DNA of 64,000 nucleotides, from positions 434,001-498,000 of the forward strand of contig NZ_JAHQRJ010000001.1 in assembly GCF_019052805.1 (NCBI RefSeq), written 5' to 3'. Shown in pieces: positions 61,102 to 64,000 of this stretch. A program made the translations under genes and the position numbers. Origin of the DNA: Noviherbaspirillum sp. L7-7A (lineage in GTDB: Bacteria; Pseudomonadota; Gammaproteobacteria; Burkholderiales; Burkholderiaceae_D). Position 1 is the first letter of the stretch, and each line of letters starts with the position of its first letter. Below the pieces are notes generated by a model. That model was not told the DNA's origin, searched no databases, and saw nothing but the letters and a program-made list of their open reading frames with translations.

Positions 61102-62280
61102 ATGCGACCCCTTGATGGCATCACCGTCGTTACCCTGGAACACGCGATCGCCGCGCCGTTCTGCACCCGCCAGCTGGCCGACCTCGGCGCCCGCGTGATC
61201 AAGGTCGAACGTCCCGGCGTGGGCGACTTCGCGCGCGCCTATGACGAGCGGGTGCGCGGTTTGGCCTCGCATTTCGTCTGGACCAACCGTTCCAAGGAAA
61301 GCCTGACGCTGGATGTGAAGCATGAGGAAGCGGTGCCCATCCTGCACCAGCTGCTGGAGAAGGCCGATGTGCTGGTACAGAACCTGGCGCCCGGCGCCGC
61401 CGCCCGGCTGGGGCTGTCGTACGAGGCATTGAAGGCGCAGTATCCGGGGCTCATCGTCTGCGACATCTCCGGCTATGGTTCTTATGGCCCGTATCGCGAC
61501 AAGAAGGCCTATGACCTCCTGATCCAGAGCGAGTCGGGTTTCCTGTCCATCACCGGTTCGCCCGATGAGCCGGCCAAGGCCGGCTGCTCGGTGGCCGACA
61601 TCGCTGCCGGCATGTATGCCTATACCAATATCCTCGCGGCGCTGATCCAGCGCGGCAAGACCGGGCAGGGCTGCAATATCGATGTGTCGATGCTGGAGAG
61701 CATGGCCGAATGGATGAGCTACCCGCTGTATTACGCCATGGATGGCGCCGAGCCGCCGCCGCGGGCGGCTGCTTCGCATGCCACCATCTATCCCTATGGG
61801 CCGTTTCCGGCGGGCGACGGCAAGGTAGTGATGCTGGGCCTGCAGAACGAGCGGGAATGGGCGGTGTTCTGCAGCAAGGTTCTGCTGCAGCCCGAACTCG
61901 CCACCGATGCGCGCTTCAGGACCAATGCCTTGCGCAGCGCTTCGCGCAAGGAACTGTATGAACTGATCGTCGGCGTGTTTGCCGGCCTCGCTGCCGATCA
62001 GGTGATCGGGCGGCTGGAAGAGGCGCAGATCGCCAATGCGCACATGAACACGATGCATGACCTGTGGGAGCATGCGCAGCTGAAGGCCCGGCATCGCTGG
62101 ACCGAGGTGGCCACGCCCGCAGGCCCGGTGCCGGCGCTGCTGCCGCCAGGCATGCCCAACGGCTATGCGCCGAGGATGGACCCGGTGCCGGCCCTGGGCC
62201 AGCATACCGATGCGATCCTGGCGGAGCTGGGATTCGATGGGGATCGGATTGCCAGGCTGCATGCGGAAAAGGCGGTGTAG
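61102..62280 (+). CDS. Class III CoA-transferase (CaiB/BaiF family)
   Basis: A 392-residue CoA-transferase of the formyl-CoA transferase fold. It begins LDGITVVTLEHAIAAPFCTRQLADLGARVIKVERPG; the catalytic Asp is in KKAYDLLIQSESGF (Asp138), and GCSVADIAAGMYAYTNILAAL follows. It moves CoA from an acyl-CoA (often succinyl-CoA) to a carboxylic acid. In the cluster it should activate the acid that the hydratase, dehydrogenase and lyase then process. ATG 61102 starts 9 bases after the dehydrogenase stop. Confidence 0.9.
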   Translation: MRPLDGITVVTLEHAIAAPFCTRQLADLGARVIKVERPGVGDFARAYDERVRGLASHFVWTNRSKESLTLDVKHEEAVPILHQLLEKADVLVQNLAPGAAARLGLSYEALKAQYPGLIVCDISGYGSYGPYRDKKAYDLLIQSESGFLSITGSPDEPAKAGCSVADIAAGMYAYTNILAALIQRGKTGQGCNIDVSMLESMAEWMSYPLYYAMDGAEPPPRAAASHATIYPYGPFPAGDGKVVMLGLQNEREWAVFCSKVLLQPELATDARFRTNALRSASRKELYELIVGVFAGLAADQVIGRLEEAQIANAHMNTMHDLWEHAQLKARHRWTEVATPAGPVPALLPPGMPNGYAPRMDPVPALGQHTDAILAELGFDGDRIARLHAEKAV

Positions 62281-62320
62281 GCGTTGCGCGGTGCGATGCA
62301 CTGGGTGTGTTGGAGGTAAC

Positions 62321-62353
62321 GCGTAATGCCCCTTCGGGGTATTACGCCCTACG
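62321..62353 (-). repeat. REP-like hairpin repeat, copy 6 (inverted)
   Basis: GCGTAAT-G-CCCC / GGGG-T-ATTACGC with a TTC loop, followed by CCTACG. Central pair G.U on this strand. 18 bases from copy 7. Confidence 0.85.
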
Positions 62354-62371
62354 CGGTCGGGGATGTTGGAA

Positions 62372-62403
62372 CGTAGGGTGCAATACCCGAAGGGCATTGC
62401 ACG
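62372..62403 (+). repeat. REP-like hairpin repeat, copy 7 (forward)
   Basis: CGTAGG then GTGCAAT-A-CCC / GGG-C-ATTGCAC with GAA loop and A.C mismatch; nearly identical to copy 1. With copy 6 it forms a tail-to-tail pair, the opposite order from pairs 1/2 and 3/4. Confidence 0.85.
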
Positions 62404-62512
62404 TTGGGCGGCAAAACGGGGAGCGAAGGCTGCGTCTTGCCGGGATCAACTGCTTGGCGCCGTATGCCTGCCGCGCTGGTACGGCGGAGCGAAACTGATA
62501 AGGGAAACCCAA

Positions 62513-63877
62513 ATGGAATACACGGAAAACCACCCCAGCAAGGCCCTGGCCGCATTTGCCGCCGGGCTGCAGTTCGACAGCATTCCATCCGACGTGATGC
62601 GGCGCGCCGAAGACCTGCTGCTGGACTGGTTCGGCTCGGCGCTGGCCGGCAGGATCGGCCGCCCGGTGCAGACCATCGCCGGCTTTGCCCGGCAGATGGG
62701 GCCGGCCGACGGCCCCTGCGAAATCCTGATCTCGCGCACCGGCAGCACGCCGCTGTTTGCCGCCATGGTCAATGCCGCATCCTCCCATTTCGCCGAGCAG
62801 GACGACGTGCACAACGGCTCGGTATTCCATCCGGCCGCCGTGGTGTTCCCGGCGGCGCTGGCGGTGGCCCAGGTGATCGGCGCCTCCGGCCGCGAACTGC
62901 TGACGGCCTCGGTGGCAGGCTATGAGGTTGGCATCCGGGTCGGCGAATTCCTGGGCCGCTCGCATTACCGCATCTTCCATACCACTGGCACCGCCGGCAC
63001 CATCGCCGCCGCCGCGGCGGTCGGCCGGCTGCTGAAGCTTTCGCCGGAGCAGATGCTGCATGCCTTCGGCTCGGCCGGCACCCAGGCCGCAGGCCTGTGG
63101 GAATTCCTGCGCGACGCCGCCGACTCCAAGCAGCTGCATACCGCCAAGGCCGCCGCCGATGGCCTGATGTCGGCCTACCTCGCGCAGGAAGGCTTTACCG
63201 GCGCGCAGCGCATCCTGGAAGGCGCACAGGGCATGGCCGCCGGCATGTCGACCGATGCAGACCCGTCACGCCTGACCGACCGCCTCGGCCAGCGCTGGGC
63301 CCTGGCCGAGACCTCGTTCAAGTTCCATGCATCCTGCCGCCACACCCATCCGGCCGCCGATGCGCTGCTGCAGGTGATCAGCGAGCATCACCTGCGGCCG
63401 GAACAGATCGGCCGCGTCACCGCCCATGTGCACCAGGGCGCCATCGACGTGCTGGGGCCGGTGGTCAATCCGCAGACCGTGCATCAGGCCAAGTTCTCGA
63501 TGGGCACCGTGCTGGGCCTGATCGGCCAGTTCCACAGCGCCGGCATGAAGGAATTCGACCAGTCCTTCAATGACATCGGCATTCGCGCCTTCCGCGACAA
63601 GGTGCGGATGGTGCTGGACCAGGAAGTCGACCAGGCTTATCCGGCGCGCTGGATCGGCAAGGTCACGGTGGAAACGGTGGATGGCCAGCGCTATGAAGGC
63701 CGGGTCGATGAGCCGAAAGGCGACCCCGGCAACACGCTGTCGCGCGAGGAGCTGGAGCAGAAGGCGCTGCGGCTGGCCGAGTTCAGCCAGTCCGCCAGCG
63801 AAGGCGAAATGCGCGCCGCCTTCGAGCGGCTGTGGAACATCGCCCGCGCCGAGCGGGTGGGCAGGCTGCTGCCATGA
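62513..63877 (+). CDS. MmgE/PrpD family protein
   Basis: A 454-residue protein of the MmgE/PrpD family (2-methylcitrate dehydratase, cis-aconitate decarboxylase and iminodisuccinate epimerase). Conserved stretches are LLLDWFGSALAGRIGRP, NAASSHFAEQDDVHNGSVFHPAAVVFPAALAVAQ, SFKFHASCRHTHPAADALL and QAKFSMGTVLGLI. The exact reaction is unclear; with the neighbours it may dehydrate, decarboxylate or isomerise a tricarboxylic or branched dicarboxylic acid. ATG 62513 has AAGGGA upstream. The stop overlaps the next start (ATGA). Confidence 0.88.
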   Translation: MEYTENHPSKALAAFAAGLQFDSIPSDVMRRAEDLLLDWFGSALAGRIGRPVQTIAGFARQMGPADGPCEILISRTGSTPLFAAMVNAASSHFAEQDDVHNGSVFHPAAVVFPAALAVAQVIGASGRELLTASVAGYEVGIRVGEFLGRSHYRIFHTTGTAGTIAAAAAVGRLLKLSPEQMLHAFGSAGTQAAGLWEFLRDAADSKQLHTAKAAADGLMSAYLAQEGFTGAQRILEGAQGMAAGMSTDADPSRLTDRLGQRWALAETSFKFHASCRHTHPAADALLQVISEHHLRPEQIGRVTAHVHQGAIDVLGPVVNPQTVHQAKFSMGTVLGLIGQFHSAGMKEFDQSFNDIGIRAFRDKVRMVLDQEVDQAYPARWIGKVTVETVDGQRYEGRVDEPKGDPGNTLSREELEQKALRLAEFSQSASEGEMRAAFERLWNIARAERVGRLLP

Positions 63878-64000
63878 ACCGCTCCTACCTGTTCGTGCCG
63901 GGCAACCGGCCCGAGCGTTTTGCCAAGGCGCTCGCGGCCGGGGCTGATGCGGTAATCATCGACCTCGAGGATGCCGTGGCCCCGGCCGACAAGGCGGCCG
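63874..64000 (+). CDS. CitE-like / HpcH family CoA-ester lyase, N-terminal part
   Basis: The gene runs past the window end; 42 residues are visible: MNRSYLFVPGNRPERFAKALAAGADAVIIDLEDAVAPADK. RSYLFVPGNRP and the metal-site DLEDAV are the start of the CitE beta-lyase family, which includes citryl-CoA, malyl-CoA and citramalyl-CoA lyases. Coupled to the MmgE/PrpD gene by ATGA. In this cluster citramalyl-CoA lyase (giving acetyl-CoA and pyruvate) is the likely activity. Confidence 0.9.
   Translation, partial: MNRSYLFVPGNRPERFAKALAAGADAVIIDLEDAVAPADKAA

Noticed and set aside
59593-62397. A 934-residue open frame antisense to the acyl-CoA dehydrogenase and CoA-transferase genes
   Set aside because: Crosses two well-supported genes and has the composition of a shadow frame.

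Overview
The window is a high-GC chromosome segment from a betaproteobacterium, most likely Burkholderiales and probably Oxalobacteraceae (Herbaspirillum, Noviherbaspirillum or Massilia type). The assignment rests on gene order ihfB-lapA-lapB-rfaE1-cysM, a split heptose kinase (rfaE1 without the adenylyltransferase), a CIRCE-controlled groESL, a lateral-type flagellin cluster, and codon use strongly biased to G/C in third positions. It carries about 60 protein genes, no rRNA, no tRNA that I could recognise, no CRISPR array and no intact insertion sequence.

Region by region. 1-6.4 kb: the end of ihfB, the LPS-control genes lapA/lapB, heptose kinase rfaE1, a secreted helix-hairpin-helix protein, cysM, a small HTH regulator, a DUF1415 protein and yaeQ. 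6.2-11 kb: an iron block, with a Fur-box-like site between a PepSY membrane reductase-like gene (plus a coupled two-helix protein) and a TonB-dependent siderophore receptor, followed by two bacterioferritin genes whose active sites are complementary. 11.2-18.4 kb: envelope remodelling (moxR, DUF58, transglutaminase-like tgpA, mltB, in one overlapping operon), a class II histone-deacetylase-like hydrolase and the ribosome-assembly GTPase ylqF. 18.4-21.3 kb: an AT-rich island holding a CesT-like type III secretion chaperone next to a 597-residue putative membrane-active effector, with no secretion apparatus nearby. 21.3-33 kb: groESL, a PaoABC-like molybdenum aldehyde oxidoreductase, an ornithine-cyclodeaminase-family gene, ohr/ohrR, dacB and a TPM/TPM/LemA cluster. 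33-42 kb: pyrF, pncC, then a lower-GC stretch with an orphan TRAP binding protein and a complete LIV-type ABC importer translationally coupled to a D-glutamate cyclase-like enzyme. 42.6-49.7 kb: pgpA, thiL, a rubredoxin reductase / rubredoxin / rubrerythrin set and maeB. 50-56 kb: gdx/sugE, then flagellar filament genes fliC-flaG-fliD-fliT-fliS. 56-64 kb: a periplasmic metallo-hydrolase, arfB, a LysR regulator and a catabolic cluster (hydratase, acyl-CoA dehydrogenase, class III CoA-transferase, MmgE/PrpD protein, CitE-like lyase running off the end).

Two features tie the accessory parts together. A family of short hairpin repeats (seven copies, 49.8-62.4 kb) sits between genes, mostly in inverted pairs; the stem sequences differ but one non-Watson-Crick pair is kept in every copy, which is how REP elements look. 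Several neighbouring genes form electron-transfer or oxidant-defence sets (bacterioferritins, Ohr, rubrerythrin system), so the segment is rich in iron and peroxide handling.

Starts were chosen by ribosome-binding sites, coupling overlaps and family length. All product names are by reading conserved motifs, without database searches.
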